In this document: piece by piece, positions 15,535 to 21,129 of the stretch | Numbering within the stretch: the stretch's first letter is position 1 | Layout of the letters: each line of letters starts with the position of its first letter | DNA from: Veillonella parvula | GTDB taxonomy: Bacteria; Bacillota; Negativicutes; Veillonellales; Veillonellaceae | Assembly (NCBI GenBank): GCA_947096075.1 | Contig: CAMUQE010000014.1 | Span: 1-21,129 of the forward strand | Direction of reading: 5' to 3' | Length of the DNA stretch: 21,129 bases | Made by a program: the position numbers and the translations under genes | Notes under the pieces: model-generated | What the model saw: only the letters and a program-made list of their open reading frames with translations | Told to the model about the DNA's origin: nothing | Databases searched by the model: none

Positions 15535-16494
15535 TTAAGAGCTACGTTTTTCGAAACGTGCTCGCATATCTAAAAACATATCAAAAATACCATAGAAAAC
15601 AAGACCATACGGACTCATTGTATATAAGAAGAAAAGAATTATAAATTGAAAGAATCCATTTACTCCATAGTTTTTCATAACTGCCATTAAACAGGTAATA
15701 CCATTAACTAAGCAAATGAAAGCCCCCACAAAAGCAACATTCATTCCGATATCTTTAAGTAAACTATTATCATATCCAATATAGGATAAGCCATAAATAA
15801 TAATAATCCCTATGGCTAGAACTCCAGCACCCCAAATCGGCATACGCCAAGTAGCCATGGGAGGTAATTCTCTATGAACTGTATTAGTTCGACGACCAAT
15901 ATAAGATACTAACTTAGCCATGATGTACGTTATGATAGAGCATGCACAGAACCATAATGACAACATCATACGTTCTGCTTGAGCAAATGAATAATTAAGT
16001 TGCTGAATCATCGTATCAATCTGTTCTTGCGGTGCTGATTGCTGTCGTATAGACTCAATCATAGCTTCTTTTAACTCATTATTTACATTTTGTCCTAAGC
16101 TAATAAAATCTACAGATGCAAAACTATTAGCAACCACTAATTGTAAGAGGCCCATACCAAGCAATACAGCAGCAGGCACTAATATTAACTTTCTAAAAGA
16201 CCAGTTTGCTCTAAAAGCTTCCCCCAAAAATATACTAGGCAATGAATATACTAAAATGGTAGACATAGCAATTAATGGTCCAAGAAAGAGTGTTACTAAC
16301 ATAAAGGCTACTATTGAGGAAGTACAGCTATATCTACTACCCCAACGGATACCAATGATAGAAATACCTGCTGGAGCTACCATAGTTGCTAGAAAAGCTG
16401 AAAATGGCATGACTGCCCCAATTATAGTCAACATAGCAACGATGGTCGATACAAATGCAGTTTCCACCATCGCTCTTGTATTTGTTTTATTCAT
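15535..16494 (-). CDS. YybS-like integral membrane protein (DUF2232)
   Basis: The 319-aa polytopic membrane protein has about eight hydrophobic segments. The N-terminal pattern (a short basic start, then helices with G-A-V-M-P-F and a G-I-R-W-G-S-R-Y turn) and the position directly upstream of gdpP match the YybS/DUF2232 family of Firmicutes. The family looks related to S-component-type membrane proteins, but no substrate or function is established. An amphipathic Gln/Glu-rich segment near 145-165 faces one side. The start at 16494 has only a weak GGTGAT site. It is first in the operon with a good promoter. Confidence 0.8.
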   Translation of the reverse strand: MNKTNTRAMVETAFVSTIVAMLTIIGAVMPFSAFLATMVAPAGISIIGIRWGSRYSCTSSIVAFMLVTLFLGPLIAMSTILVYSLPSIFLGEAFRANWSFRKLILVPAAVLLGMGLLQLVVANSFASVDFISLGQNVNNELKEAMIESIRQQSAPQEQIDTMIQQLNYSFAQAERMMLSLWFCACSIITYIMAKLVSYIGRRTNTVHRELPPMATWRMPIWGAGVLAIGIIIIYGLSYIGYDNSLLKDIGMNVAFVGAFICLVNGITCLMAVMKNYGVNGFFQFIILFFLYTMSPYGLVFYGIFDMFLDMRARFEKRSS

Positions 16495-16540
16495 AAATCA
16501 CCATTCTTACATAAGAAGATATATTAATTGGTATCTTTTA

Positions 16541-16569
16541 ATTATAACAGTTTAAAAGGGTAACTTCAA
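16541..16569 (-). promoter_or_regulatory. Promoter of the yybS-gdpP-rplI-dnaB operon
   Basis: On the minus strand, TTGAAG (16564-16569) and a perfect TATAAT (16541-16546) are separated by 17 nt. The predicted start is near 16534, about 40 nt before yybS. Confidence 0.8.
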
Positions 16570-16640
16570 ATACCCCATATAGTAGAGGAGTGCGATAGCA
16601 ATGCTATTAATGGTAGTTTTTATTTCTCTTTTAAAATGTC

Positions 16641-16672
16641 AAAAGTACCACACCCTGAGGTGCGGTACTTTT
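16641..16672 (-). terminator. Terminator of the RNase J gene
   Basis: On the minus strand, AAAAGTACCGCACC (16659-16672) pairs with GGTGTGGTACTTTT (16641-16654) through one G-U pair, with a 4-nt loop, 15 nt after the stop codon. The T-run is short and mostly inside the stem. Confidence 0.8.
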
Positions 16673-16687
16673 CTCTATTGTATAAGA

Positions 16688-18868
16688 TTATACGTCTTGA
16701 ATAATCGGCAAGATCATAGGACGACGGCGAGTTTTTTCATAGAAGAATTTACCCAATGCGTCACGTACGTTTTGCTTAATTGTTGTCCAATCTTTGATAC
16801 GTTGCATTTCACAATCATCGAGAACTTGTTCTACGCGGCGTTCTGCAGCAAGCATGAGTTCTTCTGCATCACGAACGTATACGAAGCCACGAGATACGAG
16901 GTCTGGACCAGCTACGATAGTGCCGGAAGCTTTGTCCATCGCCATAACGACGATAACCATACCTTCTTGTGCCAATTGTTGACGGTCGCGGATAACGATA
17001 TTACCTACGTCACCAACACCAAGACCATCAACAAAGATAGCACCAGCTTGTACGCGACCACCTTTGCGACCACCATCTTTATCGAATTCAAAGATTTGAC
17101 CATTGTCGCCGATAAGGACTTTCTTAGGGTCTACACCCATAGCAACACCGAGTTCACCATGACGGCGCAACATGCGGTACTCACCATGAACTGGGATAAA
17201 GTATTCTGGACGAACAAGGTTAAGCATTGTTTTAAGCTCTTCTTGACTCGCATGACCAGATACGTGGATACCACGGTCTTTACCGTATACTACATTACAA
17301 CCTAAACGAAGCAAGTTATCAATAGTTCTACCTACAGCGCCTTCGTTGCCTGGAATTGGTGTAGCAGAGATGATAACCGTATCATTCGGAGCTAATTCTA
17401 CAGTACGATGGTTGCTTGTTGCCATACGGGACAAGCCTGCCATCGGTTCACCTTGAGAACCAGTTGTTAAGATCATAATTTGGTCATCTGTGTAGTTGTG
17501 CATTACATCTACGTCGATGATTGTATTTGGTGGAATGTTCAAGTAACCGCGTTCTTGTGCGATTTCTGTAACATTTACCATGCTGCGGCCCATGACTACA
17601 ACCTTACGGTTAAACATAACCGCCGCATCAACAGCTTGTTGAATACGGGATACGTTAGATGCGAATGTTGCCAAAACAACGCGGCCTTTTGCTTCGCCAA
17701 CAGCTTGTTTGATCGCAGGGCCTACGGAGCTTTCAGAGCCTGTAGTACCTGGTTTTTCAACGTTTGTAGAGTCAGACATCAACGCTAATACGCCTTTGTT
17801 GCCAAGCTCAGCAAATTTGTGCATATCCATCAATCGGCCATCAACTGGAGTTTGGTCGATTTTAAAGTCACCTGTATGAAGTATAGTACCGATTGGTGTA
17901 TCAAAATATACAGCGCAGGAGTCAGGAATGGAGTGATTTGTTTGGATAAAACCAACAGTCACTTGACCAATTTGAACTTCATCGCCTGCGGCAATCGTGC
18001 GAAGACATTTTGGAGACACCTTATGTTCTTTAAACTTGCCTTCAATTAAGCCACAAACGAGATTTGTTGCATATACTGGGCAGCTGATTTCTTTCATTAG
18101 GTACGCCAAGGAGCCGATATGGTCCTCGTGACCATGAGTAATTACGACAGCTTTCACGCGATCCTTATTCTCGATGATATAGCTCATATCAGGAATAACG
18201 ATGTCTACGCCAAGCATATCTTCACTAGGGAACGCAAGACCAGAGTCAAGAACGATAATTTCGTCCTCGTATTGGAAGATGGTCATATTTTTGCCGATTT
18301 CACCAAGGCCACCAAGTGGGATGATTTGGAATTTACCCTTGTTGGCGCCATTTGGTGTACGACCGATTAACTCCACTTGTTCCTCTTGATGATTCCAGCT
18401 CGTGGAACGGTTATTCGGACGGTTGTTATTGCGGTTTTGACCATTTTGGCCGTTGCGACCGTTATTATTAGTACGCGTATTGCGCGTATTTTCACTACGT
18501 TCACCACGCGGTGCACGAGTTTGGCGAGTTTTGCGTTCTTGACCTTCACCTTGCTCGGCGTTGCGACGTGTATTTGTACGGCGAGTCGTATTAGTACGAC
18601 CACTATTCGCACTTGTGCGAGTATTTGTAGTACGGCGTTGGCGTGTTGTGCCTTCACCATCACCAGCTGTTTGTTGACGAGTACGACCTTCGCCAGCAGG
18701 ACGGCGCGTATTTGTACGGCGACGAGTTTGTTTTTGTTCGCCTTCCGCCGCAGCTGTAAGAGTAGCAGTTTTTGCTACTGTCGGCTCTGCTTTCACTTGT
18801 GCAGTAACCTGATTATCTGTTGTATTCACAGTTCCTCCTAAAATTTTGTTCATTATTTTATTTAACAT
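16688..18868 (-). CDS. rnj: Ribonuclease J with a long disordered N-terminal extension
   Basis: The product is 726 aa from the ATG at 18868. A GTG at 18883 is also in frame, and an AGGAGG stands 4 nt before an in-frame GTG at codon 14, so the true start is uncertain. Residues about 1-35 are neutral. Residues about 45-160 are low-complexity, dense in Arg, Thr, Asn and Gly (T-R-R-R-T-N-T-R-R, then G-R-N-G-Q-N-G-Q-N). The catalytic core starts near 180 with F-Q-I-I-P-L-G-G-L-G-E-I-G-K-N. H-G-H-E-D-H (245-250) is the metallo-beta-lactamase zinc motif, followed by the beta-CASP region and the RNase J C-terminal domain ending in R-R-R-P-M-I-L-P. It is expected to act as a 5'-3' exonuclease and endonuclease in RNA decay and rRNA maturation. 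Typical RNase J is about 555 aa, so the core is normal and the extension is the oddity. Confidence 0.93.
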   Translation of the reverse strand: MLNKIMNKILGGTVNTTDNQVTAQVKAEPTVAKTATLTAAAEGEQKQTRRRTNTRRPAGEGRTRQQTAGDGEGTTRQRRTTNTRTSANSGRTNTTRRTNTRRNAEQGEGQERKTRQTRAPRGERSENTRNTRTNNNGRNGQNGQNRNNNRPNNRSTSWNHQEEQVELIGRTPNGANKGKFQIIPLGGLGEIGKNMTIFQYEDEIIVLDSGLAFPSEDMLGVDIVIPDMSYIIENKDRVKAVVITHGHEDHIGSLAYLMKEISCPVYATNLVCGLIEGKFKEHKVSPKCLRTIAAGDEVQIGQVTVGFIQTNHSIPDSCAVYFDTPIGTILHTGDFKIDQTPVDGRLMDMHKFAELGNKGVLALMSDSTNVEKPGTTGSESSVGPAIKQAVGEAKGRVVLATFASNVSRIQQAVDAAVMFNRKVVVMGRSMVNVTEIAQERGYLNIPPNTIIDVDVMHNYTDDQIMILTTGSQGEPMAGLSRMATSNHRTVELAPNDTVIISATPIPGNEGAVGRTIDNLLRLGCNVVYGKDRGIHVSGHASQEELKTMLNLVRPEYFIPVHGEYRMLRRHGELGVAMGVDPKKVLIGDNGQIFEFDKDGGRKGGRVQAGAIFVDGLGVGDVGNIVIRDRQQLAQEGMVIVVMAMDKASGTIVAGPDLVSRGFVYVRDAEELMLAAERRVEQVLDDCEMQRIKDWTTIKQNVRDALGKFFYEKTRRRPMILPIIQDV

Positions 18869-18924
18869 AGTTTCTTTTCTCACCTATCACTTGAATTGAT
18901 CTATGCCACGAGGAAATGCCACAC

Positions 18925-18953
18925 AAAGAAAAAGGCGCTATTATACTAGCGTC
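18925..18953 (-). terminator. Terminator-like hairpin in the RNase J leader
   Basis: On the minus strand, CGCTA (18947-18951) pairs with TAGCG (18936-18940) across a 6-nt loop, with an outer G-C pair after one mismatch. It is followed by TTTTTCTTT. The stem is short, so efficiency is uncertain. It lies in front of RNase J, not behind a gene. Confidence 0.5.
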
Positions 18954-19142
18954 TCGTCAAATGGGCGCAAAAATGCGCTATCAAATTTTGCCGTTCCTAG
19001 TTTGTGTGCCATTTGCCGCAGCAAATGAGTATAGTGCACTATCAGATACGTCAGCCGCAAAAGACTCATGTATTCGTCCCTATCCGATACGCAGTGCAAT
19101 ATAGTCCGATCTGTTTTGATGAAAGCCTCACTTTCATACGTT
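18925..19142 (-). ncRNA. Candidate structured leader RNA or small RNA upstream of RNase J
   Basis: Read on the minus strand from a likely start near 19142, this stretch holds several hairpins. They are ATGAAAG/CTTTCAT (19119-19137), a long-range stem TATA-T-TGCACT (19093-19103) with AGTGCACTATA (19030-19040), CATTTGC/GCAAATG (19010-19027) and GCGCA/TGCGC (18965-18978). A terminator-like CGCTA/TAGCG stem (18936-18951) is followed by TTTTTCTTT. It ends about 57 nt before the RNase J start. I do not recognise it as RNase P RNA, SRP RNA, tmRNA or a known riboswitch; 6S RNA is not excluded. An open frame through it has no ribosome site. Confidence 0.5.
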
Positions 19143-19148
19143 GTGCTC

Positions 19149-19154
19149 ATTATA
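19149..19154 (-). promoter_or_regulatory. -10 element upstream of the RNase J leader
   Basis: A perfect TATAAT is present on the minus strand, preceded by TG two bases upstream (TGT-TATAAT). No good -35 hexamer lies 16-18 nt upstream, so the assignment rests on the -10 box. Confidence 0.45.
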
Positions 19155-19225
19155 ACATAAAAATAATATTAGCAAAAGAGTTCTACTATTGTTTCATTAA
19201 AAGTAAAATAAACGCTTCTACCATT

Positions 19226-19254
19226 AAAAGGGACAGCTCAAAGCGAACCGCCCC
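19226..19254 (-). terminator. Terminator of the zinc-ribbon/DUF805 locus
   Basis: On the minus strand, GGGGCGGTTC (19245-19254) pairs with GAGCTGTCCC (19230-19239) with three wobble pairs and a 5-nt loop. It is followed by TTTTAATGG, just after the stop codon. Confidence 0.7.
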
Positions 19255-19262
19255 AAAAATTG

Positions 19263-20009
19263 CTATTCTTTTTTTATCTTGGGCATTTCATTATAAAAGC
19301 CTTCGATGCGCCATTCACCATCTTCTTCAAGGAAAGATATATATCGCGTCATGTGACTTGCCTCAACGGCGCCTTCACCAGGCTTAGTGATTTGTAAATC
19401 CGCCTCACAAATGATCCGCTTTCTATTATTTACAAAGCTAATCTGTTTCCACCGTAAAGGTCCCACAGTGATTTGCTTCGGTGCAGACTTCATGGATTCT
19501 AACCATTTTTGCTTTTCTACGGGATTCGTATTACCCTGACTCGTAACATAGGTGAAAGCCTTGTCATAGTCCTTTTCATTGACCGCATCAAAATAGCCCT
19601 GTGCCGCTGCCTGTGCAGCTTCCTCACTACCTTCACCAACAATAAGGTTCGTAAGCCATCCACTTAGTTTCGTTTTATTATCTGGAGCCATAGAGCTAGA
19701 AGAAACACCATATATACAAATGGCACTCACAAGCAATACAACAAGAATTTGAGTCATTAAAGCACTGCTCGTAGGCGATACTTTCATAATAGAAGCTAAT
19801 CGTTTATCAATAACGATATTCCTCAAAGCCTCACCATATTGATTATCCTCTTGTTTTCCTTTCAAACACATGAAAACAAATAAAATTAATGGTCCAATAA
19901 GGGGGATTAGCAATAGAAATATAAGGGCACTACTTTTATCCGTGTCATGAAGGCGACGAACACATAGCGCAAGTAGGGGAATCAACGAAAGAAGTCCGAC
20001 CATTTGCAT
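19263..20009 (-). CDS. DUF805 C-terminal part plus NTF2-like domain (downstream piece of a frameshifted gene)
   Basis: Of this 248-aa frame, residues about 1-63 match the second half of a DUF805 membrane domain: C-V-R-R-L-H-D-T-D-K-S, then P-L-I-G-P-L-I-L-F-V-F-M-C-L-K-G and N-Q-Y-G-E. A further membrane helix lies near 83-104. The C-terminal domain (about 130-245) starts A-A-Q-G-Y-F-D-A-V-N-E-K-D-Y-D-K-A-F and reads like a small NTF2/DUF4878-type fold exposed outside the membrane. The nominal ATG at 20009 has no ribosome site. The DUF805 N-terminus lies in the preceding zinc-ribbon frame, which overlaps this one by 65 nt. The first DUF805 helix (roughly 45 residues in related proteins such as E. 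coli YhaH) is missing. I infer an internal deletion with frameshift, so the piece may be poorly translated or a pseudogene. Confidence 0.65.
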   Translation of the reverse strand: MQMVGLLSLIPLLALCVRRLHDTDKSSALIFLLLIPLIGPLILFVFMCLKGKQEDNQYGEALRNIVIDKRLASIMKVSPTSSALMTQILVVLLVSAICIYGVSSSSMAPDNKTKLSGWLTNLIVGEGSEEAAQAAAQGYFDAVNEKDYDKAFTYVTSQGNTNPVEKQKWLESMKSAPKQITVGPLRWKQISFVNNRKRIICEADLQITKPGEGAVEASHMTRYISFLEEDGEWRIEGFYNEMPKIKKE

Positions 20010-20202
20010 CTATAAATTTACGACCTATTACGTAGAGAAATGTATCCTTATAACTTAGCTGATAATGAGCCAAAGGATAGATAATTTCCCCTTCCGGTGC
20101 AATTCGCTCAACCTCAACCAATGTCGTATACTGGCCGCATGTAGGACAGAACATAGCTGCCTCGTCACAATATTGACGGCAAGAGTCACAATAACGTTTC
20201 AT
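19945..20202 (-). CDS. Zinc-ribbon protein, N-terminal piece of the broken zinc-ribbon/DUF805 gene
   Basis: This 85-aa frame starts with M-K-R-Y-C-D-S-C and continues to F-C-P-T-C-G-Q, giving two C-x-x-C knuckles (Cys5, Cys8, Cys19, Cys22) of a treble-clef-like zinc ribbon. Residues about 46-70 (Y-Q-L-S-Y-K-D-T-F...F-I-D-A-N-G-R-T-S-F) match the start of a DUF805 domain, whose next residues normally form a membrane helix. Instead the frame runs into an unrelated 15-residue tail, while the continuing DUF805 sequence is in another frame. The start at 20202 is sound: AGGAG lies 7 nt upstream and the uracil-DNA-glycosylase-like gene ends 12 nt before it, so the two genes are cotranscribed. Confidence 0.65.
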   Translation of the reverse strand: MKRYCDSCRQYCDEAAMFCPTCGQYTTLVEVERIAPEGEIIYPLAHYQLSYKDTFLYVIGRKFIDANGRTSFVDSPTCAMCSSPS

Positions 20203-20214
20203 ATCTATTCTCCT

Positions 20215-21012
20215 CTATCTCAATACGCGCTCTACAGCTTTAGCAAAGCCTTCACGATATAAATTTGCTCCGCCGTTAGCAGGATGTCTAAGACCGATGG
20301 CTGAAAGGCCGAATCGCCCCATCGTGTCCGCCGATTTTTGACCGACAGCGAGCACGAGCGGCTCCGGTCCACCTAATTCAGCGTGTAGCTCCAACAACCG
20401 GTTCGTATATTCCCAACCCAATTGTTGCTCTGTCTCTGTTGGTGTTCGGTTAGTAAGCGGTTCACCCGACTTATGAGGGTGAAAGGGAAATATATTCCAC
20501 AGCAACGCATCGTATGGATCAATACCTTGTTCAATGATTGCGCTCCACACCACCGTGTCTGTAGGCTCGTTAAAGCCTTGTTCCTGTTGAGTGCGTTTCA
20601 ACATTGAACTCGTAGGTGAACTGGTCCGCTGTAACGTAATAGGCGTTATCTGATGAGCTCGAATCGCTTTATGTTTATCCAATAACATACGTTCACAAGT
20701 AATGGCAATGCCCGAAAAGCGCCCACCTTGATACCCAACCGCTTCAGCTACCACAAAGATGTTAGAGCAACCCAGCCGAGGCAACAAATAGGCTATCAAA
20801 TTATTGCGACGTACCTGAGCCGCATCAAAATCGGGTTGAATGATTTCTAGTTCAGAATTTACCTCGCCCCACGGATTGTGGGTAAGCTCACCCCTGTATT
20901 GACCGAGCCAATCTACAAACTGCTGTACTTTTTCCACTCGCTTCACATCAAACGACGCAAGATATACATCAAAATCCATCGTTTTTGCTTCATCTAATTC
21001 AAATAAGGACAT
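20215..21012 (-). CDS. Uracil-DNA-glycosylase-superfamily protein
   Basis: The 265-aa soluble protein shows UDG-superfamily landmarks. V-A-E-A-V-G-Y-Q-G-G-R-F-S-G-I-A-I-T (88-105) corresponds to motif 1 with the G-x-x-x-G-Y water-activating loop. L-W-N-I-F-P-F-H-P-H (171-180) is the strand with the uracil-contacting region. L-R-H-P-A-N-G-G (241-248) is the C-terminal H-P-S-type DNA-intercalation loop. The expected role is base excision of uracil or related damaged bases. There is no iron-sulfur cysteine cluster like that of family 4 enzymes, and motif 1 is not the family 1 form, so the subfamily is open. The ATG at 21012 has GGAGGG 4 nt upstream. The gene is first in an operon with the zinc-ribbon/DUF805 locus. 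Confidence 0.75.
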   Translation of the reverse strand: MSLFELDEAKTMDFDVYLASFDVKRVEKVQQFVDWLGQYRGELTHNPWGEVNSELEIIQPDFDAAQVRRNNLIAYLLPRLGCSNIFVVAEAVGYQGGRFSGIAITCERMLLDKHKAIRAHQITPITLQRTSSPTSSMLKRTQQEQGFNEPTDTVVWSAIIEQGIDPYDALLWNIFPFHPHKSGEPLTNRTPTETEQQLGWEYTNRLLELHAELGGPEPLVLAVGQKSADTMGRFGLSAIGLRHPANGGANLYREGFAKAVERVLR

Positions 21013-21054
21013 AGTCCCTCCAAAGTTTATATCCTACAAAACCATACATTAAGC

Positions 21055-21088
21055 ACTTCTTTATATGTTGTATTTCTTTATATGCTGT
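21055..21088. repeat. Two 17-nt tandem repeats upstream of the UDG-like gene
   Basis: ACTTCTTTATATGTTGT (21055-21071) is followed directly by ATTTCTTTATATGCTGT (21072-21088), 15 of 17 identical. They lie within 80 nt of the start codon, so they may overlap the promoter. No clear promoter hexamers can be assigned. Confidence 0.5.
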
Positions 21089-21129
21089 ATTTATACACTA
21101 TAACTTATATAACTATAATACTATCGATA

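Noticed and set aside
16601..17305. 234-aa plus-strand frame antisense to RNase J
   Set aside because: It overlaps the conserved C-terminal RNase J coding region and its terminator; the translation is Cys/Phe/Tyr-rich, as expected for an antisense shadow.
18329..18750. Possible CRISPR-like or tandem DNA repeat in the RNase J 5' region
   Set aside because: The repetition is imperfect and in coding phase (Arg/Thr/Asn codons), with no regular spacer-repeat structure.
18377..18841. 154-aa plus-strand frame opposite the RNase J extension
   Set aside because: It is the complement of repetitive Arg/Thr codons, giving Thr/Ile/Cys/Ala-rich low complexity with no ribosome site.
18941..19150. 69-aa minus-strand open frame in the RNase J leader
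   Set aside because: Its ATG overlaps the -10 box, there is no ribosome site, and the region is dominated by hairpins.

Overview
The window is about 40% GC and looks chromosomal. It suggests a member of the Negativicutes, most likely Veillonella or a close relative (inference). The genes are Firmicute-like: a yybS-gdpP-rplI-dnaB order, RNase J, a YolD/UvrX-type pair and consensus sigma-A promoters. The window also opens with an abundant-looking exported protein of the kind expected in a diderm Firmicute. Apart from the first gene, everything is on the minus strand.

Layout: 102-1094 (+) is an exported protein of unknown function with a consensus promoter and a strong terminator. It is followed on the minus strand by an SGNH hydrolase (1265-1813), an MFS transporter (1962-3188), tRNA-Ser(UGA) (3353-3441) and a CorA-family metal transporter (start corrected to 4534). 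Next come a Zn/Cd/Pb-type P1B ATPase (start corrected to 7129) and a fused permease/substrate-binding protein of the glycine-betaine/choline ABC family (7351-8883). A YolD-like protein and a Y-family DNA polymerase form an operon (9061-10754), followed by a small two-helix membrane protein (10978-11403).

From 11619 to 16494 lies the housekeeping operon yybS-gdpP-rplI-dnaB, reading leftwards from a TTGAAG-17-TATAAT promoter at 16541-16569. gdpP and rplI overlap by ATGA, and a hairpin with a U-rich tail sits between rplI and dnaB. It is followed by RNase J (16688-18868), which has an unusually long Arg/Asn/Gly/Thr-rich N-terminal extension and an upstream structured leader. Last are a zinc-ribbon/DUF805 locus that looks broken by an internal deletion plus frameshift, and a uracil-DNA-glycosylase-superfamily protein (20215-21012).

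The most informative regulatory signals are two perfect palindromes placed exactly on promoters. An ArsR/SmtB-like operator at the +1 of the metal ATPase implies metal-responsive repression. A LexA-like box overlaps the -35 of the polymerase/YolD operon and implies SOS control. The most unusual elements are the hairpin-rich, terminator-containing leader upstream of RNase J and a roughly 146-bp imperfect palindrome downstream of dnaB. I see no CRISPR array, prophage or transposase gene, and no clearly new multi-gene system.
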